From Halobacteriales archaeon (lineage in GTDB: Archaea > Halobacteriota > Halobacteria > Halobacteriales > SKSH01), in the NCBI GenBank assembly GCA_007118145.1, contig SKSD01000001.1:1-64000 (forward strand): DNA of 64,000 nucleotides, given 5' to 3'. Positions 20,126 to 29,950 of this stretch are shown piece after piece; positions within the stretch are counted from its first letter, which is position 1; every line of letters starts with the position of its first letter. Position numbers and translations under genes: made by a program. The notes under the pieces are model-generated. The model ran no database searches. It was not told where the DNA came from and saw only the letters and a program-made list of their open reading frames with translations.

Positions 20126-20335
20126 ATGCGTAACCTCGGCTTCGGCCTCGTCGTCGGTGGTGTCATCGCAGCTGGTGTCTATTACGCGTTCGTCATCTCG
20201 CCTGAGGAGACCGTTCACTCGCCGGCATACTACCTCGGCCTCGCGGTCGTCCTCGGGGTCTCGATCGCCCTCTTGCTGGGTATGATCCTCAGCGTCGTGA
20301 CACTCGCTCGACTGGACGATTCCGGCCATTCCTGA
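20126..20335 (+). CDS. Small two-TM membrane protein
   Basis: MRNLGFGLVVGGVIAAGVYYAFVISPEETVHSPAYYLGLAVVLGVSIALLLGMILSVVTLARL. Confidence 0.7.
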   Translation: MRNLGFGLVVGGVIAAGVYYAFVISPEETVHSPAYYLGLAVVLGVSIALLLGMILSVVTLARLDDSGHS

Positions 20336-20381
20336 CCTTGGATACGGTACGTTTTTCCCCGGTCCTCTGGTAGCTTATCTC

Positions 20382-21530
20382 ATGACCAGTGAGCTGGCAA
20401 AGGGTCTCGATGGAATCCTCGTGACGGAGTCTGAGATGAGCTATGTCGATGGTGAGATTGGGAGACTGATCTATCGCGGATTCGATATCGAAGATCTCGC
20501 CGAGCAGGCAACGTACGAGGAAGTCGTCTACCTCCTCTGGTACGGTGACCTACCCTCTGAGGCCGAGCTTGAACACTTCAGCAGCCGTCTCGCCGAGGAA
20601 CGTGTCCTCCACCAGGACGTCCTCGCCACCCTCGAGAGACTCGCAGAGGCCGATGAGGAGCCGATGTCCGCATTGCGCACGGCCACATCGATGTTGTCGG
20701 CGTACGATCCCGAGGCGTCGTACACGACCGGCGAGATCGACCTGAGCCGAGAGAAGGGCATGCGTATCCTCGCGAAGGTGCCGACCATCCTCGCGTCGTT
20801 CCATGCTTACCGGGAGGGACGCGAACCGCTCGATCCAGATCCATCGCGATCACTCGCCGGTGACTTCCTACGCATGCTCAGTGGGGAGTCTGGATCATCG
20901 CTTGCCGGTGAGACGTTCGATATGTCACTCATCCTCCATGCGGACCACGGGATGAACGCATCGACGTTCACCTCGATCGTCATCGGCTCGACGATGGCAG
21001 ATCTCTACGCCTCGGTGACAGGTGGAATCGGAGCCCTCAGCGGACCGCTTCATGGAGGGGCTAACCAGGAGGTCATCAGGATGTTCCGCGACCTCGAGGA
21101 CAGTGAGCACGGCCCTGTTGAGTGGGTCAAGGAGATGCAAAAACGTGGTGAGCGCGTCCCGGGCTTCGGTCACCGCGTCTACCGTGTGAAAGACCCACGG
21201 GCACACATCCTCGAGGCGAAGGCGGTCGAGCTGGCTGAGGAGGGTGCGGAGGGGCGCTATATCGGCTATGCACAGGCGATCGAGGAGTATCTCACCGAGT
21301 CCGGTCTCGTCGAGAAGGGTATCGCTCCGAACGTCGACTTCTATTCCGGTGTCGTATACGACCAACTCGGCATCCCATTCGACCTGTACACCCCGATCTT
21401 CGCCATGAGTCGAACCGCCGGATGGATCGGCCACGTCATCGAGTATCAAGAGGACAACCGCCTGATTCGCCCACGTGCCAGGTACGTCGGCCCGAAGGAC
21501 GTCGAGTTCGTCCCGATCGAACAGCGCTGA
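20382..21530 (+). CDS. Citrate synthase
   Basis: GRLIYRGFDIEDLAEQATYEEVVYLLWYG, LHADHGMNASTF, GGANQEV, GFGHRVYRVKDPRA. Confidence 0.97.
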   Translation: MTSELAKGLDGILVTESEMSYVDGEIGRLIYRGFDIEDLAEQATYEEVVYLLWYGDLPSEAELEHFSSRLAEERVLHQDVLATLERLAEADEEPMSALRTATSMLSAYDPEASYTTGEIDLSREKGMRILAKVPTILASFHAYREGREPLDPDPSRSLAGDFLRMLSGESGSSLAGETFDMSLILHADHGMNASTFTSIVIGSTMADLYASVTGGIGALSGPLHGGANQEVIRMFRDLEDSEHGPVEWVKEMQKRGERVPGFGHRVYRVKDPRAHILEAKAVELAEEGAEGRYIGYAQAIEEYLTESGLVEKGIAPNVDFYSGVVYDQLGIPFDLYTPIFAMSRTAGWIGHVIEYQEDNRLIRPRARYVGPKDVEFVPIEQR

Positions 21531-21581
21531 GGTGAGTCCGGCCGTCGAAATGGTTTTCACAGCCCTTCGTGACGACCCAGC

Positions 21582-22550
21582 ATGATCGACGCAGCAAGTA
21601 TCGAGGAGGCGAGCGATCGTATCAGTGACGTCATCAGGCGAACCCCGATGCTCTCATCGACGACACTCGGGGACATCGCCGGTGCCGAGGTGGTGCTCAA
21701 GTGTGAGATGCTCCAGCGCACGGGCTCGTTCAAGGTACGTGGTGCGACTAACCGGATCCGTACACTCGATCCGGAGGTACGACGACGCGGCGTGGTGACC
21801 GCCAGCGGCGGAAATCATGCACAGGGTGTTGCGTTCGCGGCGACGATGGCCGGTGTCCGTTCGACCATCGTCATGCCGGAGCGGACCTCGCGTGCGAAGG
21901 TCGAGGCGACGCGCTCGTATGGCGGCGAGGTGATCCTCCACGGTCGAGACTACAATGCAGCTGCTGCCAGAGCACACGCCATCGAGCGCGAGGAGGGGCT
22001 GACGTACGTGCACGCCTTCGAGGATCCGGCCGTCATCGCCGGTCAGGGGACCCTCGGCCTTGAGGTGCTCGAGGAGTGTCCCACCGTGGAGACGATCATC
22101 GTGCCAATCGGTGGGGGTGGGCTCATCGCTGGCATCGCACTCGCCGTTGCACATAGCGATGTTGACGCACGGGTCATCGGTGTGCAGGCAGCGGGTGCCG
22201 ATGCCGCCAGCCGCTCGGTCGAGGCGGGCGAGCTCATCGAGCTCGAAGCGGTTGACACAATCGCCGAGGGGATGGCCACGCGGCATATCGGCGAGCTCAC
22301 TCTCGATATCATCACCGAGCATGTCGACCATCTCGTCACTGTCAGCGATATGACGATGTCACGCGCCATCCATCTGTTACTCGAACGATCGAAGCTGCTC
22401 ACCGAACCCGCCGGAGCTGCCGCTGTCGCAGCGTTGCTCGAGGGTGCGATCGACCCTGCACCTGCTGAGGTGGTCGTCCCGGTACTCAGTGGTGGTAACC
22501 TGGACATCGGTGAGCTACCTCGGTTCCTCGACGTGGGTGACAGTAGTTAA
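21582..22550 (+). CDS. ilvA: Threonine ammonia-lyase (threonine dehydratase)
   Basis: GSFKVRGATNRI, ASGGNHAQGVAFAA, GGGGLIAGIA. Confidence 0.93.
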   Translation: MIDAASIEEASDRISDVIRRTPMLSSTTLGDIAGAEVVLKCEMLQRTGSFKVRGATNRIRTLDPEVRRRGVVTASGGNHAQGVAFAATMAGVRSTIVMPERTSRAKVEATRSYGGEVILHGRDYNAAAARAHAIEREEGLTYVHAFEDPAVIAGQGTLGLEVLEECPTVETIIVPIGGGGLIAGIALAVAHSDVDARVIGVQAAGADAASRSVEAGELIELEAVDTIAEGMATRHIGELTLDIITEHVDHLVTVSDMTMSRAIHLLLERSKLLTEPAGAAAVAALLEGAIDPAPAEVVVPVLSGGNLDIGELPRFLDVGDSS

Positions 22551-22575
22551 GGCTGCACCGGGCGCACGCCAAGGT

Positions 22576-22956
22576 ATGCGCGAGGTCATCCATACCGACG
22601 ATGCACCGGATGCGGTTGGTGCGTACAGTCAGGCGATCGGGACGGACGAACTGGTCTTCACCGCCGGACAGATCGCATTGACGCCCGAGGGTGAGTCACT
22701 CGTCGATGCATCGATCGAGGAGCAGACGCGACAGGCACTCGACAATATCAGTGCCGTTCTGACAGCGAGCGGTTCGGGTCTCGAGCACGTCGTGAAGGTG
22801 ACGGTCTTCCTCGAAGATATCGACGGCTTCGAGGCGATGAACGAGGTGTACGCATCGTACTTCGATACAGCCCCACCAGCTCGGAGCGCCCTTGAGGTTG
22901 GTGCACTCCCGAAGGGTGCGTCTGTCGAGATCGAGGCGGTCGCCCTCAGACCGTGA
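22576..22956 (+). CDS. RidA family protein (reactive intermediate deaminase)
   Basis: HTDDAPDAVGAYSQAIGTDELVFTAGQIAL; directly downstream of ilvA. Confidence 0.95.
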   Translation: MREVIHTDDAPDAVGAYSQAIGTDELVFTAGQIALTPEGESLVDASIEEQTRQALDNISAVLTASGSGLEHVVKVTVFLEDIDGFEAMNEVYASYFDTAPPARSALEVGALPKGASVEIEAVALRP

Positions 22957-23171
22957 TCGGGCGTCACGGTCTCATCGCCGGCATATTCGGCGTGGTGATC
23001 TATCTCTCGCTCTATCTCGCCTACGCCGTCGTCGATGGCTGGGAGGTACCGCTCTGGCTGGTCGGTATCCTCGGTGTGATCGTCTTTCTCGGTGCAGGTT
23101 TCGGTACGCACCTCGTAATCACCAACCTCGAGCGACAGGCGCGACAGACACATGATGAGGAGGATGCCTGA
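22953..23171 (+). CDS. Small two-TM membrane protein
   Basis: MIGRHGLIAGIFGVVIYLSLYLAYAVVDGWEVPLWLVGILGVIVFLGAGFGTHLVI; 4-nt overlap with ridA. Confidence 0.75.
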   Translation: MIGRHGLIAGIFGVVIYLSLYLAYAVVDGWEVPLWLVGILGVIVFLGAGFGTHLVITNLERQARQTHDEEDA

Positions 23172-23268
23172 CCGGATCTGTGCACCAGCTGCTCGGTTAT
23201 CGCGGTGAGCACCGAAACCGCTAACCTCGCAAGACATTTAGTCGATGCTCGGACTACCCACCAAGTGA

Positions 23269-23350
23269 GCCAGGATGGCCGAACGGTAAGGCGCACGCTT
23301 GGAGAGCGTGTTCCCTCACGGGATTCTGGGTTCAAATCCCAGTCCTGGCG
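23269..23350 (+). tRNA. tRNA-Ser (anticodon GGA)
   Basis: Acceptor GCCAGGA/TCCTGGC, anticodon arm CACGC-TTGGAGA-GCGTG, long variable arm TTCCCTCACGGGATT, T-arm CTGGG-TTCAAAT-CCCAG. Confidence 0.95.
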
Positions 23351-23498
23351 GGTCGTTTTATCGAGCTAACCCGTTACCGACATCCAACACCCAGCACGTT
23401 CCGTTTTGTGTGAGAGTTCAGCTATTCACGGAGTGGTTAGTTCCTACGGCATGAGAACCTACCTTACACCTTCCCCTTAGCGAGGTCTATATGGCGGT

Positions 23499-23921
23499 AT
23501 GGAAACCATACACCGTCGGGCACTCCTGGTGGCGATCGGTAGTGCCGGGGTCGTGAGCCTTGCTGGCTGTCTCGGGGACGATTCGGACGAGACCAACGAT
23601 GAACCGAGTCTGACAGTCACCGTCACCAACGATGCAGCTCGTGAGGTGGCGGTCGAGGTGGTCATCGCGGAAGAGGGTGAGTCGCTAGACGACGGCGAGT
23701 TGCTTGCCAGCTTCGCGCTCGCTGTCCAAGGAGATGAATATCAGATCGGACCGGTGCATGACTTCGGACGTGGGCCACATCGCTTCGGACTCCGTATCGA
23801 TGATGGAGAATGGGAGGAACTTCGACACCGCTGGCGTCAGGAGGAATGCATCGAGCTCAAGTTACACATCAGGGTACGCCAGCACGAGAACGCCCTGACC
23901 GTCATGTGCCGTCCACCATAG
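23499..23921 (+). CDS. Predicted haloarchaeal lipoprotein of unknown function
   Basis: HRRALLVAIGSAGVVSLAGC lipobox; extracellular beta-rich body. Confidence 0.75.
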   Translation: METIHRRALLVAIGSAGVVSLAGCLGDDSDETNDEPSLTVTVTNDAAREVAVEVVIAEEGESLDDGELLASFALAVQGDEYQIGPVHDFGRGPHRFGLRIDDGEWEELRHRWRQEECIELKLHIRVRQHENALTVMCRPP

Positions 23922-23972
23922 GCGAACGTCACCTGAATCTTCATGCCATCACGCCGTGAATATCTTCCCCCT

Positions 23973-24521
23973 ATGCCATCGTTCCTCATCGTCTACGGCA
24001 CCGGCGAGGGTCAGACTGCGAAGGTAGCCAGACAGCTCGGTGAAACGCTCTCGGAACTTGGTCATGCGGTTCGTATCGAAGATATCGACGAGATCGATGC
24101 TGATGTCGGCCTCGGTGACCATGATGCGCTGCTCATTGGCTCATCCATCCATGCAGGGAGACACCATGGGAAGGTCATTGATTTCATCGAGATGCATGTC
24201 GACGAACTTGCAACCATGCCGAATGGATTCTTCCAGGTATCGCTCTCATCTGCCGGCGACGATGTGGCGAGGGCGACTGCAGCTGGGTACATTGATTCAC
24301 TCATCGAGCGAACGAAGTGGACGCCAGATCGCATCGGGCAATTCGGTGGTGCGCTTCGATACTCAGAGTATGGGTTCCTCAAACGGGCGATGATGAGACG
24401 ACTCGGTGGGAGGTCGTTAGATGCAACCGATACCACCCGTGACTACGAGTATACAGACTGGGACGAGGTGCGCACGTTCGCCGAGGACTTCGCTTCGTTC
24501 GTGACACAGCGAGTCAGCTGA
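23973..24521 (+). CDS. Flavodoxin domain-containing protein
   Basis: FLIVYGTGEGQTAKVARQLGETL, DALLIGSSIHAGRHHGKVIDFI. Confidence 0.9.
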   Translation: MPSFLIVYGTGEGQTAKVARQLGETLSELGHAVRIEDIDEIDADVGLGDHDALLIGSSIHAGRHHGKVIDFIEMHVDELATMPNGFFQVSLSSAGDDVARATAAGYIDSLIERTKWTPDRIGQFGGALRYSEYGFLKRAMMRRLGGRSLDATDTTRDYEYTDWDEVRTFAEDFASFVTQRVS

Positions 24522-24569
24522 GACGCACACTTTTCTTGCGGTGGGCGTTATCTTCAAAGGATCATCTGG

Positions 24570-24848
24570 ATGACGGCCATCGAATGCGTGTTATTCGGTC
24601 AGGTTCGCGAAGATGTCGGCGAGCGTTCACTCGCCATCGAGACTGATGCAACGACCATCGGTGAGTTGCTCGATCAGATGACAGATCGATACCCTGCCCT
24701 CGTCGACCATCTGTTCGATGATGGCGCTCTTGCGAGTGACATCATCATCACACGCAATCAAAAACACGTCAAGCAACTTGACGGCACGGCAACACCGATA
24801 CAAGACGGTGATATCATTCGGATCACGCTCGCGTTTTACGGCGGTTGA
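24570..24848 (+). CDS. Ubiquitin-like small archaeal modifier protein / MoaD family
   Basis: Beta-grasp length and C-terminal Gly-Gly (RITLAFYGG). Confidence 0.9.
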   Translation: MTAIECVLFGQVREDVGERSLAIETDATTIGELLDQMTDRYPALVDHLFDDGALASDIIITRNQKHVKQLDGTATPIQDGDIIRITLAFYGG

Positions 24849-24857
24849 CTCTTTCGC

Positions 24858-24890
24858 GCCCTCGAGGGCAGGGATCCCCGAGCATCGGGG
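24858..24890. terminator. Hairpins between convergent genes
   Basis: Perfect palindrome GCCCTCGAGGGC (24858-24869) and CCCCGA-GCA-TCGGGG (24876-24890). Confidence 0.4.
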
Positions 24891-24954
24891 ATGCGGTGCT
24901 CACCGGTGTGAGTAACCGTTCGTCTCTGTGTTACTCGTGGGTGAGCTATCGGGT

Positions 24955-26628
24955 TCACCTGGGAGGCATGGGCGGCTGTGTTTGCTCGATTCGGTCGTCA
25001 GGGACGACTCCCCGATCGGTCCATCCCCGTAGGTGGTAGTACTCCTGTTTCGATGCTTCGAGGTCGGGTAACTCGTATGGGAGTTGGTCATCCTCGATAT
25101 CCATTCCACGCTGGTTATTGAAGTGGCGCTCGCGCTCGATAACGCCGTTACCCACCTCGAGGAGTCGCTCATAGGGTACCGCGAAGATCGCCTCGAGTCG
25201 GTCTTCCTCGAGGTGGTCTCCCGAGAAGGCGCAGATGATCGCCGAGTCTCGGAAGGCACAGAACTGCTCCTGCTCGATAAGTTTACTCGCCTTCCCTGTG
25301 GTCCCCTCGGGGTCGACCTCACCACGGTACTCGAAGCGTTGGAATGTGGCATACATATGGTCACCTCCACGGTTGGCAACGGCGTACTGGAGTCCGAGAC
25401 CGTGGAGTTCGCGACCGTCGTGCCCGGCGAACTCCATGCCCTTGGCAGTCATATCGTCGACGCCGAGGTCATCAGCGATGCGGTGGACACCCTCGGCGAG
25501 TAGATCACCGATGCCATCGCGGTAGGCTACCTTCTCGATCAGTTCGTGAACGAGCCCGGCGTTACCGAACTCGTCCTCACTTGCCAGGTAGGCGGCGATG
25601 GTTACCCCGGCGGAGATGGTGTCCAACCCGAGGTCATCGCACAGTTTGTTCGATTTCATCACGTCGACGATATCACCGACCCCCTGATTCGATCCGAACG
25701 CATAGACGGTCTCAAACTCAGGTCCCTCGGTCTCGAGCCCGGTCTTCTCATCTCGGGTGGGCAGTTTACATCCGAAGGCGCACATCGAACACGTCCCTCG
25801 CTTGTACTTCTTCTCCTCGACGGCATCACCTCCGATTGAGGTTACATGTTCGAAGGAGCGTTCGGAGAAGTACCGAGTCGGGAGCGAGAAGTTATCATTG
25901 ATGAACTCTGTTCCGCCGGTGGTCCCCTGGCGTTTCATCCGGCTATCTGACTGTGCCGCCTCACGGTGGACGGTCGATGTGACCGAGGTTGGTATCTCGA
26001 TATCCGGTGGAGTTTCGCCGTCGAACGTGACGCACTTGACACCCTTGGCACCAAGGGCCGCCCCAAGACCACCCCGTCCAAACGCACGGGAGTTGAACGT
26101 CAATACGCTGGCGTACCTGACGAGGTGTTCACCGGCCGGTCCGATCGCGATACAGTGCTCGGGTCCGAGGTCGTGTGCCTCGGTCATGTGGTCACTCACC
26201 TCAGGGACGGTCGCTTCCTCGAGCTCGGGGATGGACTCGAACCAGACATCGTCATCTCGGACATGGATGGCGATGAGCTCGTCACTCGAACCGGTGACCT
26301 CGAGGACGCTGATACCCGTGTTCGCGAAGTTCCGTGAGAGATAGCCCCCGGCATTGGTCGAGACGAGGCCGTTGGTCAGCGGTGATAACCCCGTCATATT
26401 CATCCGCCCGGTGAAGCTCATCTGCGAGAGTTGCAAGGGACCGGTCGAGAGATAGATGCGGTTGTCGGGGCCAAATGGGTCGGCATCGAACGGGATGCGA
26501 TCATGTGCGAGATAGGTCGCTGTTGCCCGCCCGCCGATGGTCTGTTGGAGCAGTGGATCGATATCATGGTGCATGACCTCGCAAGTCGAGACATCGATAG
26601 CGAGCAGCGGTCCCTCGGCATGCAGCAT
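24955..26628 (-). CDS. Aldehyde ferredoxin oxidoreductase family protein
   Basis: FTGRMNMTGLSPLTNGLVSTNAGG, RAFGRGGLGAALGAKGVK, CSMCAFGCK, ELHGLGLQYAVANRGGDH. Confidence 0.95.
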   Translation of the reverse strand: MLHAEGPLLAIDVSTCEVMHHDIDPLLQQTIGGRATATYLAHDRIPFDADPFGPDNRIYLSTGPLQLSQMSFTGRMNMTGLSPLTNGLVSTNAGGYLSRNFANTGISVLEVTGSSDELIAIHVRDDDVWFESIPELEEATVPEVSDHMTEAHDLGPEHCIAIGPAGEHLVRYASVLTFNSRAFGRGGLGAALGAKGVKCVTFDGETPPDIEIPTSVTSTVHREAAQSDSRMKRQGTTGGTEFINDNFSLPTRYFSERSFEHVTSIGGDAVEEKKYKRGTCSMCAFGCKLPTRDEKTGLETEGPEFETVYAFGSNQGVGDIVDVMKSNKLCDDLGLDTISAGVTIAAYLASEDEFGNAGLVHELIEKVAYRDGIGDLLAEGVHRIADDLGVDDMTAKGMEFAGHDGRELHGLGLQYAVANRGGDHMYATFQRFEYRGEVDPEGTTGKASKLIEQEQFCAFRDSAIICAFSGDHLEEDRLEAIFAVPYERLLEVGNGVIERERHFNNQRGMDIEDDQLPYELPDLEASKQEYYHLRGWTDRGVVPDDRIEQTQPPMPPR

Positions 26629-26664
26629 ACTACACCTACAGATTGAACGGACGTTTAACGGTTG

Positions 26665-27672
26665 TCAAGCGAACTGGTCGTCGTCTGTCTGTTCGAGGAA
26701 GGTGTGGACGGTCTCTTGGACGCGTCGGCTGCTTCCGAGCAACAGGTGTCCACCGTGATCGATCGTCACCAATCTCGCCCGTGGTAGCCGGTCGTACATC
26801 CACTCGATGTCATCGAATCTGATGAGTGGATCGTCCATCGACGTGACGAGCAACGTCGGGGTTTCGAGCCCCTCGAATCGATACCGGTCAGGATGGCGAT
26901 GCTGGTCAGATAGGGTGACGTGTACATCGTTGACGATCCCCTCTGTCCGAGGAGACAGCGGTGAGGTCTGCTTGAACACGTCTCTGACGACGCGGCGATC
27001 GGTGACCGTGAGATGGTACGATCCCGGGATGATGGCGCGACGGATGAGGGGGCGCAACGGACCGATCACCAACCAGTGTAGCAGGTTCGAGGCACAGACC
27101 GCGCGGATGAGCCCCTTCGGTGGCCGCAATGGCATCCGCCGTTGAGGTGAGATGGCGACGGAGATCAAGGCGAGTTTCGAGACCCGGTCTGGATGTCTGA
27201 GGGCGAGTTGAACGGCTGCGGCACCACCTGATGACCAGGCGAGTACGGCAGTCTCCTCGATACCGAGGTGATCGAGGAGATCGACGAACGCATCAGCCTG
27301 GCTGGCAGGTGACGCATCATCAGGGACCGTTGACCCGAGGAAGCCGAATCGAGACGGTGCAATACAGCGGTATCCCTCCTCGATATACGGCCGACCGAGT
27401 TCGAGTGCCTGATCGAAACCGCCGACCCCACCGTGAACGAGGAGCAATGGTTCACCATCGCCGATGTCGACAAACTCGAGACGACCCCCCACGTCGGTAT
27501 CGATGGATTGGCGACGGAAATCGGTGAGGCGGTCGTACGCATCTCGCATATCGCGTTGATATGAGGCGTAGGCATAGCCGACCAGAGCGGCTATCAGCGG
27601 CGACAACCGGAGGAATCGACGGAGCCAGGCGAACGTCCTCGCCATCGGTCGCTTCATCCAAGCGATCAACAT
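26665..27672 (-). CDS. Alpha/beta fold hydrolase
   Basis: LLLVHGGVGG, VLAWSSGGAAAVQLALRHPDRVSKLALIS, IDHGGHLLLGS. Confidence 0.93.
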   Translation of the reverse strand: MLIAWMKRPMARTFAWLRRFLRLSPLIAALVGYAYASYQRDMRDAYDRLTDFRRQSIDTDVGGRLEFVDIGDGEPLLLVHGGVGGFDQALELGRPYIEEGYRCIAPSRFGFLGSTVPDDASPASQADAFVDLLDHLGIEETAVLAWSSGGAAAVQLALRHPDRVSKLALISVAISPQRRMPLRPPKGLIRAVCASNLLHWLVIGPLRPLIRRAIIPGSYHLTVTDRRVVRDVFKQTSPLSPRTEGIVNDVHVTLSDQHRHPDRYRFEGLETPTLLVTSMDDPLIRFDDIEWMYDRLPRARLVTIDHGGHLLLGSSRRVQETVHTFLEQTDDDQFA

Positions 27673-27921
27673 CTATCATCACCACCTTCGCAACCGCTCC
27701 ACCTGTGGGAGACCCGGTGTAGGTGACCCGAGCTACCTGATCGGTGGGGACTCACCATGTCAGTTCCACATCGACAGATACACACCGCCGAGGTAAGAGC
27801 ATAACCCTACGCTGGATCGGACGGTTCGGTGATGCACTCTGATGCAAGCTTCGCCCGATTCTCCAACCTATGGAATGAGAAGTGGTTCATTTATCATCAG
27901 TGGTAGTATGGATAGTTGTAG

Positions 27922-28077
27922 ATGACGACCAGAGATGAACCGACTGAGCACACCTTCTCATGCCCTGAGTGTGGAGAATCTCTCGAGGTGAACGCGAGTA
28001 TGCGTGATGCACTCCTCGAATTCGGGTGTGTGCTCTGTGGTACACTGGTCTCGGATGAGGCATTTTCAGCTTCATAA
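27922..28077 (+). CDS. Short zinc-ribbon protein (DUF7560-like), 51 aa, absent from the ORF track
   Basis: MTTRDEPTEHTFSCPECGESLEVNASMRDALLEFGCVLCGTLVSDEAFSAS; CxxC...CxxC. Confidence 0.8.
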   Translation: MTTRDEPTEHTFSCPECGESLEVNASMRDALLEFGCVLCGTLVSDEAFSAS

Positions 28078-28205
28078 GATTAGATAGACAATCCCCTCCG
28101 CGAGCGGGTACCAGATCGAGCCATTGACCACGTCGTACGGACCGATAGTGGCTCCAATGTGCAATCACTTATATGTTCATGAACCGATACGTAACGCCAA
28201 GAGAC

Positions 28206-28669
28206 ATGGGTATGGAAACACACCTCTCCGACGCAGATATCGATCGTGTCCTCAAAGAGAATGACACCGGAGTTCTCGCGCTCGCCCGTGAGAATACCCA
28301 TATGCAACACCGGTATCATATGGATACGATTCGGTGAACCGTCGGCTGTATCTTCGGTTCGTCGCACCGGCCAAGAGCGACAAGGGACGCCTGCTCGACT
28401 CCGCTACTGAAGCCACCTTGGTCGTCTACGAGTCTGACGGTACCTGGGTCTCAAGTGTGATCGCCCGTGGCCAGTTAGAGATTATCAGGCCTGAGGAGCT
28501 CACTGAGGAGGAAATCATCAATTTTGGCAAGGCACAAAAGCCCCGCTTCGATATGTGGCAAGAGCAACTCAGCGAACTCGATATCCAACTCATCCGGATC
28601 GAACCGACCAAGTTGACCGGTAGGCGGTTGCCGGTTGAAATGGGTCAGATAGGGTCGACATCGGAGTGA
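28206..28669 (+). pseudogene. Pyridoxamine 5'-phosphate oxidase-like (PNPOx) protein with single-base frameshift
   Basis: MGMETHLSDADIDRVLKENDTGVLALARENT then, one frame over, PYATPVSYGYDSVNRRLYLRFVAPAKSDKGRLLDSATEATLVVY; junction in the CCC run 28297-28299. Confidence 0.85.
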
Positions 28670-28770
28670 TTCACCGGAGTACGTGTTTTCTGCCACTCGA
28701 TGGTACACCCCAATGTCTTGAGAGGTAGGTTCCATACAATCAAGTGTTGGCATGACGAATTTCCAGTACC

Positions 28771-29415
28771 ATGTCGGTTGGGATACGGGCAACCCTCAGG
28801 TTCACCTCGGACAGATCTTGCCCTATCTCAGCTCTCTCTGCGTCCACCGAGTCGGTGATTAGCAGTATCTCCACGAGTGTAGCAACTACCAACGGTCATG
28901 AAGCCTCGTCAGAGTTCTACGTGACGAGGGATGAGCCACCGATACGGGATGGAGTGCAGCTTCTCTTTTCGTATGGTTCGACACATCTCTGTCGGGTAGC
29001 ACACGGGTCATGTGCGTGTCCTTGCGTAACCCTCGGATCACACGGCATCCCGATATCCAGATTCGTCGCTTCTGAGGGTGATCTCACGGTGGTCTTTCAT
29101 ACCGCAGGCTATGACGAGCTCCAACGTGTCGTCGGTGACCTCCGAGATAGTCACCCATCGATGTCGATCCAACGTCTCATCAGAGAACCGCCTGAGGGTA
29201 GACCGAACGATACGGTGTTCGTCAACCGTGGGCGCCTGACGGCCCGACAGCTGCAGGTGCTCAACGCCGCGTTCGAGTACGGGTACTTCGAACGACCACG
29301 CCGTATCAATATCACCGAACTTGGTGAGCGACTCGGTATCGCACCATCGACCGTCTCTGAACATCTCACGGTCGCACAGTCAAAGCTATTCGAAGACGTC
29401 CTCAGCGATGGCTGA
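28771..29415 (+). CDS. Bacterio-opsin activator-type HTH regulator
   Basis: C-terminal LTARQLQVLNAAFEYGYFERPRRINITELGERLGIAPSTVSEHL (HTH_10 type). Confidence 0.93.
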   Translation: MSVGIRATLRFTSDRSCPISALSASTESVISSISTSVATTNGHEASSEFYVTRDEPPIRDGVQLLFSYGSTHLCRVAHGSCACPCVTLGSHGIPISRFVASEGDLTVVFHTAGYDELQRVVGDLRDSHPSMSIQRLIREPPEGRPNDTVFVNRGRLTARQLQVLNAAFEYGYFERPRRINITELGERLGIAPSTVSEHLTVAQSKLFEDVLSDG

Positions 29416-29487
29416 TACCATCCCTTATAAAGGAACCCTGATGGCGTGGGTAGGCTTTGGTGGCATTCTCTCACGAATATATCTGAT

Positions 29488-29856
29488 ATGAGCCCATCTC
29501 AGCTCCTTTCATACCGTGATTCACCTGCTCACTACGGCCAGGACGATGCCACCACCATCTCGACATCGCTCGAGGTACAGGCCATCCTCGAGACACTCGA
29601 GGACGAGACGAGTCGTGAGATACTACGCCTGCTCGAGGATGAGCCCATGTCGGCGAGTGAACTCGCAGACAAGGGTGACATCCCACTCTCAACGACTTAT
29701 CGCAAGCTCAACGCCCTCAGCGAGACCAACCTGGTGAGCGAGCGTATCCGCATCCTCAGGTCCGGTCGTCATACGAGTGAGTACACCAGGGCATTCAGCG
29801 ATGTGACCATCTCGATCGAACCAGATGCTGGGGCGACGATCGAACTGATCAGCTGA
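29488..29856 (+). CDS. ArsR-like winged HTH regulator
   Basis: ILETLEDETSREILRLLEDEPMSASELADKGDIPLSTTYRKLNALSETNLV. Confidence 0.92.
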   Translation: MSPSQLLSYRDSPAHYGQDDATTISTSLEVQAILETLEDETSREILRLLEDEPMSASELADKGDIPLSTTYRKLNALSETNLVSERIRILRSGRHTSEYTRAFSDVTISIEPDAGATIELIS

Positions 29857-29950
29857 GCGATATCTCGACTACCTTCCTGAGACTCAATCAAGCATTCCTG
29901 GGCGGATTTAATCCACGATGAATTAGTATCCCCCGCCCGTCAGCACGGAT

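Noticed and set aside
27887-28168. 93-aa minus-strand ORF
   Set aside because: Antisense to the short zinc-ribbon gene at 27922-28077, which has a clear CxxC pair and haloarchaeal character.
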